Positions 50,942 to 59,642 of a DNA stretch of 64,000 nt are shown here, in pieces (positions within the stretch are counted from its first letter, which is position 1; the number at the start of each line of letters is the position of its first letter). The stretch covers positions 372,001-436,000 of the forward strand of contig CAWDZQ010000004.1 in assembly GCA_963807065.1 (NCBI GenBank), given 5' to 3'. The position numbers were made by a program, and so were the translations under genes. This stretch comes from CAWAND01 sp963807065. GTDB lineage: Bacteria; Chloroflexota; Anaerolineae; Anaerolineales; E44-bin32. The notes below the pieces were generated by a model. That model worked only from the letters and a program-made list of their open reading frames with translations, was not told the DNA's origin and searched no databases.

Positions 50942-52312
50942 TCATCCCTTCTTCGGCCGGGTGAGGAGCTTGTAGCCTCTTCCACGCAAGGTGACAAGGT
51001 AACGCGGGTTCGACGGGTCGCTTTCGATCTTTCCCCTTAACCGGCTGACCAGTTTCTCCACGCGTGCGTCATCCACATCCCCCAGGTAGTCCTCTCCCCA
51101 AACCGTGGTCACGATCTTGTATTTGTCGGTGACCTTGTCTCGCCGTTCATCCAACAGGGCCATCAGCCGGTATTCGAGGTCGGTGAGGACGGGGATGCGC
51201 ACGCCGTCCACCCACACATCGCCCGAATCAGGATCGACCTGGATCCCCTGGTCCTCCACCCCGGGTGTGCGGGATCGCCGGCCGACAAATCCCGACAGCA
51301 CCGCCGAGAACACCTCCCCTTTGCGCACCAACCCCAGGGCTTCCAGCTGGGCCATTTGAGGCGCCGGAAGCCGGCTCTCGGCCTGAGTGGCCAAGGCCGC
51401 CAGCCAAACGCGTTCTTCGTCGTTGAGTTGATTCCATATCTTCAAGCATTCCGCCCGAGGCTGCGGCTCACGGCTGACCCGCGTCAATCCGGTGGCCACA
51501 TCGTCGGTGTCGGTGCCGGACAGCACCTGTGCCACGGCAATCAGCAGTCCTGGGTGTCCTCCAGACAACTGATAGCAGATATCGGGTTGGGGATCGGGGA
51601 GGCTCAAACCCAAATCGGCCAAGATCAAATCCACGTCGTCGCGCGCCAGGGGCGGAACGACATGCGTTGACTGGGAAAACATCTCGGCGAACTCGTCTTC
51701 GACCACCCGCCCTCGAAGCCCCGGCAGCCGTCGGACAGTGGCGGTGACAAACAACAAGCGATCGGGGAAACGATCCCTGAGCGCGCGCATATTCAGCAGA
51801 GCCCGGTCTTCAAGGGACGTGTAAATCTCATCGAATTCATCCACCAGCAAGCAGAGATCCGCCCCCAGCTCCTGGCACAGATCGCTGAGCGCCAAGTTGA
51901 AGGAAAGCGAGGCGCCGAACTCGTTGCCGGCTTCGGTAATGGAGGCGTGGTAGGCGCGCAGTCGATCGTACAACTCGGCCGAGGCATCCCCGGCCAGCGC
52001 CTCCAGCAGCGAGCGGAGCACCACCTCGTAGAAGGCCTGGACCGAGATCGCCACCGCTCGGTTGCAATCGACGTACAGCAGACGTCCCGGCCGCCCGCGC
52101 ACCGCCTCGTAGGCCGCTCGTGCCGGCGGGGTGGCCAGGCCGCGCATGAAAGTGGACTTGCCGGTGTTGCTCAGGCCGACGACCGACGCGCAACGGCCTG
52201 CCGCCAGGTCTTCCAGCACCCGGCGCGCCAGGTTGGGGAACGGCAGATCGGCCCAAGCGAGGGAAGTCGATTTGGGTGTCACAGGTTCATCCTCAGGCAA
52301 ACAAGCCAACAT
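50942..52312 (-). CDS. AAA-type ATPase fused to an OmpR-type winged helix
   Basis: A 456-residue putative regulator. Residues about 30-290 form an AAA/STAND-like ATPase: Walker A SVVGLSNTGKSTFMRGL, Walker B LCLLVDEFDEIYTSL, sensor-like LLFVTATVRR, then QLSGGHPGLLIAVAQVL. Residues about 360-456 form a trans_reg_C winged helix (VRIPVLTDLEYRLMALLDERRDKVTDKYKIVTTVWG...RVEKLVSRLRGKIE...YLVTLRGRGYKLL). There is no receiver domain. Promoter spacing favours the ATG at 52312 as a leaderless start. Confidence 0.85.
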   Translation of the reverse strand: MLACLPEDEPVTPKSTSLAWADLPFPNLARRVLEDLAAGRCASVVGLSNTGKSTFMRGLATPPARAAYEAVRGRPGRLLYVDCNRAVAISVQAFYEVVLRSLLEALAGDASAELYDRLRAYHASITEAGNEFGASLSFNLALSDLCQELGADLCLLVDEFDEIYTSLEDRALLNMRALRDRFPDRLLFVTATVRRLPGLRGRVVEDEFAEMFSQSTHVVPPLARDDVDLILADLGLSLPDPQPDICYQLSGGHPGLLIAVAQVLSGTDTDDVATGLTRVSREPQPRAECLKIWNQLNDEERVWLAALATQAESRLPAPQMAQLEALGLVRKGEVFSAVLSGFVGRRSRTPGVEDQGIQVDPDSGDVWVDGVRIPVLTDLEYRLMALLDERRDKVTDKYKIVTTVWGEDYLGDVDDARVEKLVSRLRGKIESDPSNPRYLVTLRGRGYKLLTRPKKG

Positions 52313-52322
52313 GGCCGGCGAC

Positions 52323-52351
52323 ATTATCCCACAAGGCAACCGCAGGGCCAA
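52323..52351 (-). promoter_or_regulatory. Promoter of the AAA/winged-helix gene, leaderless
   Basis: On the minus strand TTGGCC (52346-52351), a 17-bp spacer and GATAAT (52323-52328), 10 bp before the ATG at 52312. The -35 box lies within the hairpin that follows the upstream operon. Confidence 0.6.
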
Positions 52352-52368
52352 AACAAGCTGGCCCTGCG
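52341..52368 (-). terminator. Hairpin at the end of the eight-gene array
   Basis: CGCAGGGCCA pairs with TGGCCCTGCG (10 bp) around an 8-nt loop, downstream of the 52403 gene. No T tract. It overlaps the next gene's -35 box. Confidence 0.5.
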
Positions 52369-52402
52369 GGGAAGGTCCTAGACTGCGGGCGAGAAGACGG
52401 AG

Positions 52403-52951
52403 TCAGGAAGTTCTGGTTCGTATGCCTCGAGCGACGATGACCACTGCCAGCAGGCCCAGTGCAAGCAGGAACAGCGTGGGCAACCCGGCCTCATCAGCGA
52501 AACCCGTGGTTGGCAAGGCGGTCGGCGTCGCCGTCGGCGTTATCTGCTGCGCTGCGTCCAAAGTCAGCTGCGCCTTGGCCGTGGCCGTCAAAGGCGCCAG
52601 CGTGCCAAACGTGGTGAAAGGCGTGTCCGTGGGAATGACCACCACCTGGGTGACGGTCGCCGTCGGCGTGGACGACGGCGTCGGCGTCTGCGAAGGCGTG
52701 GGCGTTTGGCTCGCCCGACCGGCCGCCGCCGTTTGCGTTAAGGACTGGGCAACCTGGGTGTTCTGGAGCACAATCTGGGTTGCCTGTTCCACCCGCGCCT
52801 GCTGCTGTCGCGGTGCCAGGACAAGGGCGTACACCCCCAAGCAGATCATGCTCAGGACAAGCAGACCACCGATCCCGGCCGCCGCAATCAGGAAGGTCCT
52901 GTTGGATGACTCTTCGGGAAGCGGGCCACCGACTTCAAAATCTTCTGCCAT
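52403..52951 (-). CDS. Bitopic protein with LPTTG-type C-terminal sorting signal
   Basis: A 182-residue protein. One membrane helix (about 21-46) is followed by a helical stretch and a long Thr/Pro/Ser-rich region (70-145). A C-terminal sorting-signal-like end follows: LPTTG at 146-150, a hydrophobic helix (about 157-174), and a basic tail (RGIRTR). This is the layout of sortase substrates, but the N-terminal helix is not cleavable-looking. No sortase is in the window. It is the last gene of the array. Confidence 0.65.
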   Translation of the reverse strand: MAEDFEVGGPLPEESSNRTFLIAAAGIGGLLVLSMICLGVYALVLAPRQQQARVEQATQIVLQNTQVAQSLTQTAAAGRASQTPTPSQTPTPSSTPTATVTQVVVIPTDTPFTTFGTLAPLTATAKAQLTLDAAQQITPTATPTALPTTGFADEAGLPTLFLLALGLLAVVIVARGIRTRTS

Positions 52952-53006
52952 GGTCTTCTCTCCTCGCGCTTCAGCCGGACGTCAACGCTCCGTCTGACGC
53001 TGCTGT

Positions 53007-54074
53007 TTAACCCAGCACTTCCAGATTTGCCAGGGGGACCCGTGCGGGCCCCGACCCCTCGATCGACACAACGGCGCTGCGGGCCAGCATGCCGCTGGGC
53101 ATTTCTTCCGCTCTGGGCAGGATTTCGCGCACTTCCCCGATGACCCCTTGCAGAGGCGCGCGCAAAATGCGCACCCTAACTCCCGGTTCAAGGGGAATGA
53201 TATCTTCCGGCAATTCCACAGTGCGATCGGATGGGAGCGGGATGATCACCTCGGGCCCATAGGTTTCATACGTAGCGGGCGGTCTTCCTTCGACCGCAAC
53301 TTCCCGGCCGGCGTTTCCCGCCAACAGGTTGAAAATTGGGGCGCTGATGGGGAAATCCCCAAACCCACCCAGGACGACAATTGGATATGGCAGGCGGCGG
53401 GCCATGGGGATCAGGGCGGCCGCCATGCCCCCGAGGATGAGGCCCCGCAGGGAAAGCTCTCCAGCCTGCTGAAGCGGCGCCGGATGGTCACATTGACCTG
53501 CAACGATTACTGCCCCTCGCAGTTGAATGTCCATCAAACGCGTCTGCAAGCGGCTCCGAGGGCCATCGCCGACCATGCGCATCAGGCCATAGTCCTGCCT
53601 GCCGTTGCCCCAAACACCCTGGATTAAGGACCCCGTGGTCTCCACAGTAACGCGCCTCACACCGTCGGTGGCGATCACCAAGCCAGGAAAGCCGGCGCGC
53701 ACTTCGACTATCCGACCGCGCGATTGAAACAAGACTCTGCCGCCGCTGAAGCTGATGATCCGTCCGTCTGAAGGGGCGCGGACCGTCCGCCTGGCCACAC
53801 CGGCCGGCCCGGCGATGATCTCGTCGGCGTTGACCACGTCGCCCTTCTGCTTGACGATGTACCTCTGAACTTGAGTTTCTGGCACCCCCAAGCCGCGGGC
53901 CAGATCGAGGAAGAAGTGCCTGGGTGCCACCTCGGCTTCACCCAGGACGTCCTGGGCCTGGACCTTTTCGTTGACACGCACAGTGATAGCGCCGGCCGCG
54001 GGCAACTCCCGTGTTCGGCGTATAGTGGTCAGCGGCATGACATGCCGCATTGGAGGAAGATAAGTAATAGCCAT
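53007..54074 (-). CDS. Conserved-array protein with beta-barrel/sandwich segments, function unknown
   Basis: A 355-residue soluble protein without signal or membrane segments. The N-terminal half reads like a barrel-sandwich hybrid (AITVRVNEKVQAQDVLGEAEV, TVRAPSDGRIISFSGGRVLFQSRGRIVEVRAG). The middle part has LMDIQLRGAVIVAGQCDHPAPLQQAGELSLRGLILGGMA. The C-terminus carries a KOW/SH3-like strand set (EPGVRVRILRAPLQGVIGEVREI). GAGG precedes the ATG. It lies 41 nt downstream of the actin-fold gene and is probably a partner. Confidence 0.7.
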   Translation of the reverse strand: MAITYLPPMRHVMPLTTIRRTRELPAAGAITVRVNEKVQAQDVLGEAEVAPRHFFLDLARGLGVPETQVQRYIVKQKGDVVNADEIIAGPAGVARRTVRAPSDGRIISFSGGRVLFQSRGRIVEVRAGFPGLVIATDGVRRVTVETTGSLIQGVWGNGRQDYGLMRMVGDGPRSRLQTRLMDIQLRGAVIVAGQCDHPAPLQQAGELSLRGLILGGMAAALIPMARRLPYPIVVLGGFGDFPISAPIFNLLAGNAGREVAVEGRPPATYETYGPEVIIPLPSDRTVELPEDIIPLEPGVRVRILRAPLQGVIGEVREILPRAEEMPSGMLARSAVVSIEGSGPARVPLANLEVLG

Positions 54075-54115
54075 AGAACCTCAGGCCCAATGGTGCAAGA
54101 ACGGTGCCACAGGCC

Positions 54116-55876
54116 TCATTCCCGCACCCCAATATCCCAGTGCCATTTGCCGACCAATTCCCGACGCGCTTCGGGATCGGCTGGCAGGGCCAGCGGCCTG
54201 CCCCGCGCATCGATGATCAATCCCAAAACGCCGCCAGAAACCCGCAACGCGCCGGCTTTGCCGGGTCCGCCAAACCCCACGTCAAAATCCTTCTCCGGCC
54301 GCAGAGTCAATCGGCCGGCTTCGCCCAGCCGAAGCGGCAGGATCACCAACTGCCCGGCGCGAACCTCGCCGTCCATGCCGTCGCCGCCGCTCTCAAGGTC
54401 CAGCCGAACGCGCACCGCCGGCCGGCCCATTTTGCCCCGTCCGAAGGGAGAGACGACCGTGCCCAAGCTAACGTAGTTGCCGCTATTGAGCACTTGCACG
54501 CTGACCATCGGCGCGGGCCCGGCTGCCACTCCCAGGGCTGGCGTCAGGCCGTGCGGGTCCAGCACCAAGGTGGTAATCCCCACCGGTTGAAACGCATCCA
54601 GGATGGCCAGCGCAACATACCCTGGATGGGGTGAGCGGGCCAGGATTCCTCCCGAGGCCAGGATAGGTTCCATTGGCGGCAAAAGTATCGAATCCCTGAG
54701 GTTGTCCTTCCTCGGCCATCCCCGCCTGGCCAACTTGAGCGAGCTGCGCATGATCTCTCTGGCTAAGGCGAATTCCAGGTGGAGCTCATCTTTCACGGCA
54801 GGGATGGTGGCCGGATAATTGGCCTTGTTATGGACATAGTTGAGGATTTCGGCGTCTGAGATTTCTTCGGGCAGCCAGCGGCTGATAGCGTCCAGCGTGG
54901 TGTATTGGATCAACCCGGGCAAGGACGCTCCCAAGCCCATATCCGAGCGGACATTCAGCCTAAGATCGCCCGAGAAGCCAGCGGCCAGGGTAGTGTGGCT
55001 GCCTCCCAGATCGATCCCCAAGACGCCCTTGGCGGGGTCGTAGACCTGGCTCAAATAGCGGATGACCCGGCCAAAGGCATCCGCCGTCATCATCATATGG
55101 CCGCCGCTCCATTGGACGAGTTCGTCGTAGCCGGCTACTTTGCTCGCCCGCGACTCGGAAAGCACCTCCGCCAGCCGGGTCCGGGCCGGCGCCAGATCTT
55201 CTTGCTCCAGGTTGGGTCGGATGTTGGCCGTCAGGGCCACTGGCGTCGCCTCTGTGAAGCGCTCGGCCACGTGGGCCGCCAGAGTTCGGTTGCCGGCAAA
55301 CACTACATAGGGCCGATCGACTTCCGGCATCAGGCCGGTGGAAAGACTGACCAGGTCAACCATCGACAGCACAGATGCCGCCGCCCCACCGTCTGTCCCA
55401 CCGACCACCAACAACACGTCGGGCTTGGCCCTGAGAATTAGGTCGAGCTTCTCGTCCTCACCGCGGCGATCCGTCAGCCCGATCTCCTCCACCAGCGTGA
55501 GGTAGGTGGACTCAGCCAAGCGGCGCCCGCTCTCAAGCGAAACGTCGTCCATGAGGCCGATCAGCACGGCCTTCAAATTTGGGCCGGCAGATCCGGTGGC
55601 CACACAGATATCTACCCCGGCCCCTCCTCCGGTCACCGGCATGATCAGCGACTCGGTGTCGTCAATCAGCTGCCTTCCCGTCACTGCCTGCAGCTGGTCA
55701 AGCGCGATCCGAACGCCCTCACGCACGTCAAACAGGGGCGCTCCAGCTGTCGACAGCGCTCTCCCCGAAGCCACCAAGCGGTAGCGGCCCTCCACCACGT
55801 CGAACAGGATGGCTCGGGTGTGCACGCTGCCGACGTCGATAGCGAGCAGGGTATCGGGCTCGATGTTGGCGTTCAT
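54116..55876 (-). CDS. GlmL/MutL-like ASKHA (actin-fold) protein
   Basis: A 586-residue protein of the glutamate mutase L (MutL) family, related to reactivating ATPases of the actin/Hsp70 fold. Phosphate 1 motif is LLAIDVGSVHTRAILFDV, phosphate 2 is GVLGIDLGGSHTTLAAG, and the adenosine motif is ILASGGILARSPHPGYVALAILD. DVLLVVGGTDGG is also typical. No glutamate mutase subunits (mutS/mutE) are encoded nearby, and the neighbours are membrane proteins, so a role other than B12-mutase repair is likely. Confidence 0.88.
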   Translation of the reverse strand: MNANIEPDTLLAIDVGSVHTRAILFDVVEGRYRLVASGRALSTAGAPLFDVREGVRIALDQLQAVTGRQLIDDTESLIMPVTGGGAGVDICVATGSAGPNLKAVLIGLMDDVSLESGRRLAESTYLTLVEEIGLTDRRGEDEKLDLILRAKPDVLLVVGGTDGGAAASVLSMVDLVSLSTGLMPEVDRPYVVFAGNRTLAAHVAERFTEATPVALTANIRPNLEQEDLAPARTRLAEVLSESRASKVAGYDELVQWSGGHMMMTADAFGRVIRYLSQVYDPAKGVLGIDLGGSHTTLAAGFSGDLRLNVRSDMGLGASLPGLIQYTTLDAISRWLPEEISDAEILNYVHNKANYPATIPAVKDELHLEFALAREIMRSSLKLARRGWPRKDNLRDSILLPPMEPILASGGILARSPHPGYVALAILDAFQPVGITTLVLDPHGLTPALGVAAGPAPMVSVQVLNSGNYVSLGTVVSPFGRGKMGRPAVRVRLDLESGGDGMDGEVRAGQLVILPLRLGEAGRLTLRPEKDFDVGFGGPGKAGALRVSGGVLGLIIDARGRPLALPADPEARRELVGKWHWDIGVRE

Positions 55877-55885
55877 AAACCTCGC

Positions 55886-56587
55886 TCAGCCTGTGAAAAA
55901 TCGGGCAACAAAGGTCACCAGGAACTGGACACGCTCGGACAGGACCACCAGGGTGGCCATCAAGACGCCGGCATACATCACACCAAAGGTCACGGCGATG
56001 AACAGCCGACCCACCCAAGCGACAGCGTTGACCACCGCCGTCCGCTGAGCTTCCCCCGTCGCCGACTTGCGAGCCGTGAACTGGAAATAGACCAGCGTGC
56101 TGACGGTACCGACCAGGAGCATCAACACGCTGAAACTGCGCTCAAGACCGGTCTCGCCCGTGGTCGGCGTCACGGCCGCCGGACTCAGCGTGGCCATGGC
56201 GGCCAAGGACTGGGGAATGAGCGTGCCCGTGATGGCCCCTCCGACCACGACGCCGGCTCCGACGCCGACCAGCAGCGCCGTGGAGATGCTCCCCAGGCGG
56301 GATGTCGCCGGTGACAGCTTGAAAAGCAGCAGCAGGACGAGCACCCAGGGGACAATCAGGGTGACGTCGAGCAACGCCCCCGGGCCGCGCGTGACCACCG
56401 GATCGATGAGCGCCGGCTCCAACACGTTGTGCCAGGCGATGGCGCCGGCATACCCAGAAGCCACCCCGACGAACACGTAGGTCGCCACCCGGAAGAGCGG
56501 GTTGTCCTTGATGAGGAAGCTGAGCACCATCAGGGTCAGCAGCCAGGCCAGCAGGCCCCCGAAAAGATCGGCTGACAGCTCAGGCAC
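55886..56587 (-). CDS. Six-helix membrane protein of the GlmL-like array
   Basis: A 233-residue integral membrane protein with about six helices (GGLLAWLLTLMVLSFLI, VATYVFVGVASGYAGAIAW, VTLIVPWVLVLLLLF, ALLVGVGAGVVVGGAI, SVLMLLVGTVSTLVYF, LFIAVTFGVMYAGVLMATLVVL). No family is recognised. Its start overlaps the end of the zinc-ribbon gene by 8 bp, and its stop is 9 nt from the GlmL-like start, so coupling is tight. Confidence 0.75.
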   Translation of the reverse strand: MPELSADLFGGLLAWLLTLMVLSFLIKDNPLFRVATYVFVGVASGYAGAIAWHNVLEPALIDPVVTRGPGALLDVTLIVPWVLVLLLLFKLSPATSRLGSISTALLVGVGAGVVVGGAITGTLIPQSLAAMATLSPAAVTPTTGETGLERSFSVLMLLVGTVSTLVYFQFTARKSATGEAQRTAVVNAVAWVGRLFIAVTFGVMYAGVLMATLVVLSERVQFLVTFVARFFTG

Positions 56588-59003
56588 GGCGTCTCCTCAT
56601 GATCCAGCCAATCAAACCGTAGGCCATTCCGGCGATGATCAGCCACTCCGCCGCGAAGGCCCCAGCCCCAAAGCCGTTCCAACGGCTGAAGGCCATCCCC
56701 TGGCGCCCGTTGAGTTGCTCGTAGGCAAGTGCAGTGGGCAGCCCCGAAAGGATCCCGTTGACCTGTGGTGTGAGCGACTCGAAATACGGCCGGATCAACG
56801 GCTCCGCACCCTGGCTCAAGATCATCACGAGAGGTGTGTCCCCCAGCCAGGGATGACTCTGCTCAGCCCAAGTTTGCGCCGTATCGGTCCCGGCGGCCAC
56901 AACCGCCACCATGCCAAAATCCGACAGACTGTGGACGTCCCTCAACAAGGGAGAGGCCCAAGCCGATTGGCCGGACATCTCCGGGGGCAGTTGGAAACCT
57001 TTGAGAATCGCCTCGCGCGGCGCGGCCGAGAAAAGCTGCACAGCGGACGGCCCGCCGGAGAGATAGCCAAGGTGCAACACGTTGCGTCCATTCTCCACCT
57101 GGTAGGGCGCGCCAATCTGGTTGATTAGGTCGACCGCCAGCGGCGGCCCGGTTGGCCGAGTGGACACTGTGACGATGTTGATGCCCCGTGCCAGAAGATT
57201 TTCTATCAGCGGCTCAGCGACAGCGTCCAACTCCCCGCTGTATCCAGGTTCAAAGTCGAAGACCATCAGCACCGGACGGTCGGTGGGGAGCGTGTTGACA
57301 ATCCCCACCAGCGGACCCAGATCGCGAGACACGCGTTGCGGGATCGGAAAAACGGGCGTCCCGGTCAACGCCGGGATTAACACTGCCAGCAGCATGACCG
57401 CGCTCACCAGCCAACGGGCGATGGGCAAGGTCCGCTTTCCGGCGACGGCAGCCGGTATCTCATGCTCCTCCTGTTCCACGATCCGCTCAAGGAGCTCAGC
57501 CTGGGCGAATTGGCGCTCGGTAACTTCCAGCCGGGCTCCGGAGGCGGTGGCGGCACGCGGCTTGGCAACCACCGGTTCGGCGAGCAGGACGCCGCGCAGT
57601 CCCGCCAACGGGCCAACGGACTCGATGGCTTGCTCCTCTTCTGGTTCAATGTCCACCACGGGGCGGAAGGTCTCAACCGGCCGCATGGCTTCGAGCCAGT
57701 TGGGGATGGTGGCCGGAGCCAGGTCGCCGCGGCCGCCTTCGCCGTCACCCGAATCCGGTCGCACCTCACTCAGCCAGTCAGGGAGCTCCACCGTCGAGAG
57801 GTCGAAATCCTGGGCATCGCTCTTAAGTACATCGTCCGTTTCGCCCATGATCAGCGCCGGAACGTGCGGCAACTCACCGGCCACGGAAACCGGGGGCGCC
57901 TCGATTTCTGGGAGCTCGTCCTGGGCCGCTTCGGAATCCCAATCGAACTCGACCTCGTCCCAGTCGAATACCCCAGTTTGCTCGTCAGACTGGTCGTCCG
58001 TTTGCTCGTCCGTTTGCTCGTCCGACTGCTCGCCCGACTGCTCGCCCGTTCCCTCGGGCGTTCCGGCGGTCTCCAGCGTGTCATCATCCATGGCCGGCGG
58101 AGCTGACAGTTCGGGCTGGGGGCCCGGCAGTCCGACCTCTTCGCCCGGAAGAGTCAGGTCGATGTCGGGGAGTTCTGGCGCATCATCTTCGGCCTCGAGG
58201 CCAGGCTCGATCTCTTCGGCTTGCGCTTCGCCAGGCTCCGACAACTCGGAGATCCAGTCCGGCAAACCCCCGGGCTCACCGCCTTCCAGATCTCCCAACC
58301 AGTCATCTTGCCCTTCATCCTGTGCATCGGCTTCAGGGCTCAGATCGTCTTCGGCCTCTGGAGGCGTCTCGAATTCAGCCCACGGGGAAACGCCCTCGGC
58401 TGCCAATCCGGCCGAGGCGTCATCGATGTCGCGTTCTTCGAGCTCGCCAAGCCAGTCCAGCGCGTTGCCCGATCCCGGCTCGAACAGATCCGCCTCAGCT
58501 GGGCCTTCCGCCTGGTCTTCGCCGGCTTCGGGCACTTGTGCGGAAGGGGACTCGGCCCGCAGGCGGTCCAACCATCCAGTTTCGGGACGATCGGGGTCGG
58601 GGATCCTGACCTCGGATTCCTGCTCGAAGGGCTTCTCGGCCGCTTCGGATGTCTCCTCCAGCCAGTCCGGGATATGGCCCTCTGGTGGACCCTCGTCCTG
58701 GAGCGGCTCAGCCTGGCGCAGTCGGCCGAGCCAATCCGGGGATCCACCCCCTTCATCCGCAGGCTTCGGCGCGTCGTCTTCTTCTTCGCCTTCTTCAGCC
58801 CGGTCGGCCTCGGCTTTAGATCTGATGCGCGCCAGCCAATCAGGCACAGGCTCGTTTTGGCCGGGGTCCTGCGGCGCACCGGCTGACGACGGCTCGTCAG
58901 CCGAACCGACCATCAGCGGTTTTAGCCGTGCGCCGCAAAAGTTACAGGTTTCAGCGTCTTCCGGGTTGGGTTTGCTGCACATCGGGCAGCGAATTTCCGC
59001 CAT
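56580..59003 (-). CDS. Zinc-ribbon protein with long acidic linker and membrane-anchored C-terminal domain
   Basis: An 807-residue protein. An N-terminal zinc ribbon (CPMCSKPNPEDAETCNFCGARLKP) is followed by about 450 residues of acidic low complexity. This linker carries recurring WLxxL motifs (DWLARIRS, DWLGRLRQ, DWLEETSE, GWLDRLRA, DWLSEVRP). After a membrane helix (about 533-550) comes an alpha/beta domain outside (VLMVFDFEPGYSGELDAV, NIVTVSTRPTG). A last helix and a basic tail (MRRRRA) end it. The repeated WL motifs look like docking sites. Confidence 0.8.
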   Translation of the reverse strand: MAEIRCPMCSKPNPEDAETCNFCGARLKPLMVGSADEPSSAGAPQDPGQNEPVPDWLARIRSKAEADRAEEGEEEDDAPKPADEGGGSPDWLGRLRQAEPLQDEGPPEGHIPDWLEETSEAAEKPFEQESEVRIPDPDRPETGWLDRLRAESPSAQVPEAGEDQAEGPAEADLFEPGSGNALDWLGELEERDIDDASAGLAAEGVSPWAEFETPPEAEDDLSPEADAQDEGQDDWLGDLEGGEPGGLPDWISELSEPGEAQAEEIEPGLEAEDDAPELPDIDLTLPGEEVGLPGPQPELSAPPAMDDDTLETAGTPEGTGEQSGEQSDEQTDEQTDDQSDEQTGVFDWDEVEFDWDSEAAQDELPEIEAPPVSVAGELPHVPALIMGETDDVLKSDAQDFDLSTVELPDWLSEVRPDSGDGEGGRGDLAPATIPNWLEAMRPVETFRPVVDIEPEEEQAIESVGPLAGLRGVLLAEPVVAKPRAATASGARLEVTERQFAQAELLERIVEQEEHEIPAAVAGKRTLPIARWLVSAVMLLAVLIPALTGTPVFPIPQRVSRDLGPLVGIVNTLPTDRPVLMVFDFEPGYSGELDAVAEPLIENLLARGINIVTVSTRPTGPPLAVDLINQIGAPYQVENGRNVLHLGYLSGGPSAVQLFSAAPREAILKGFQLPPEMSGQSAWASPLLRDVHSLSDFGMVAVVAAGTDTAQTWAEQSHPWLGDTPLVMILSQGAEPLIRPYFESLTPQVNGILSGLPTALAYEQLNGRQGMAFSRWNGFGAGAFAAEWLIIAGMAYGLIGWIMRRRRA
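57977..58048. repeat. 12-bp tandem repeat, six units
   Basis: Six 12-bp units (TTTGCTCGTCCG and variants such as ACTGCTCGCCCG) in the acidic linker of the zinc-ribbon gene. They encode four-residue units of the form (D/G)(E/D)Q(S/T). The repeats keep the frame, so the copy number can vary without disrupting the protein. Confidence 0.9.
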
Positions 59004-59006
59004 CGG

Positions 59007-59642
59007 CTAGTCCCCGTACGGCCTGTCGGACGCGAGCAGGACCCTCAATCCGGTGGTGATGGCGCCCAGAGCAACGCCAAGCAAGATGCCGCGCGCCCCG
59101 CCCGCAGCTACCACCTGGCTGATCCATGCCCGCAGATCACCCACCACCAGGGCCAACGAACTGTCCGCCCCCACCGGCCACGGCGCCGTCCCCAACAGGG
59201 TCAAAAAGGCTGCGCCCAGGAAGACCAGGCTGGCCAGGTCGCGCCGGCGGGAAAGCAGGCGGAACCCAGCCAGGGTGAGCGAGACCGCCAGGAGGGCCAG
59301 CAGGCTGGCTTCGACCGGCAACTGGACGTACCGAAACAGAAGCATCACGGCCTGATAGTCCGGGCCAAAGAGCAGGCCAAGTACCAGGGTGACCAGGAAC
59401 ATCAGGATCAACAGCGCGCTGTAGGGCCAGCCGCCTTCCTGCAGACTGACCTTGGCCCAATGAACGGACAACAAGTTGAATAGGCCGAGGAAGAGGGCGC
59501 CCGCTGCCAACAACACGGCCCATTGGATCAGCAGCAGCCGCAGGCCGAACAGCAGATCAAGTTGGAAAAAGTAGCCCAGCAGGACGAATAAGCCCGTGGC
59601 GGTGGCGACCGCAGCCCAAACGACGTAGATCCCGAGCTTCAT
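59007..59642 (-). CDS. Multi-pass membrane protein of the GlmL-like array
   Basis: A 211-residue protein with about six hydrophobic helices (IYVVWAAVATATGLFVLLGYFF through ARGILLGVALGAITTGLRVLL). Its ATG overlaps the upstream gene's stop by four bases and its own stop is 3 nt from the zinc-ribbon gene, indicating one transcript. No family is recognised. Confidence 0.75.
   Translation of the reverse strand: MKLGIYVVWAAVATATGLFVLLGYFFQLDLLFGLRLLLIQWAVLLAAGALFLGLFNLLSVHWAKVSLQEGGWPYSALLILMFLVTLVLGLLFGPDYQAVMLLFRYVQLPVEASLLALLAVSLTLAGFRLLSRRRDLASLVFLGAAFLTLLGTAPWPVGADSSLALVVGDLRAWISQVVAAGGARGILLGVALGAITTGLRVLLASDRPYGD

Noticed and set aside
54116..55876. Component of a glutamate mutase system
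   Set aside because: No MutS/MutE subunits or B12 genes lie nearby; only family resemblance supports it.
57121..59010. 629-codon Ser-rich open frame on the + strand opposite the zinc-ribbon gene
   Set aside because: The Ser/Pro richness mirrors the acidic linker on the other strand. The minus strand has a zinc ribbon, membrane helices and tight operon spacing.
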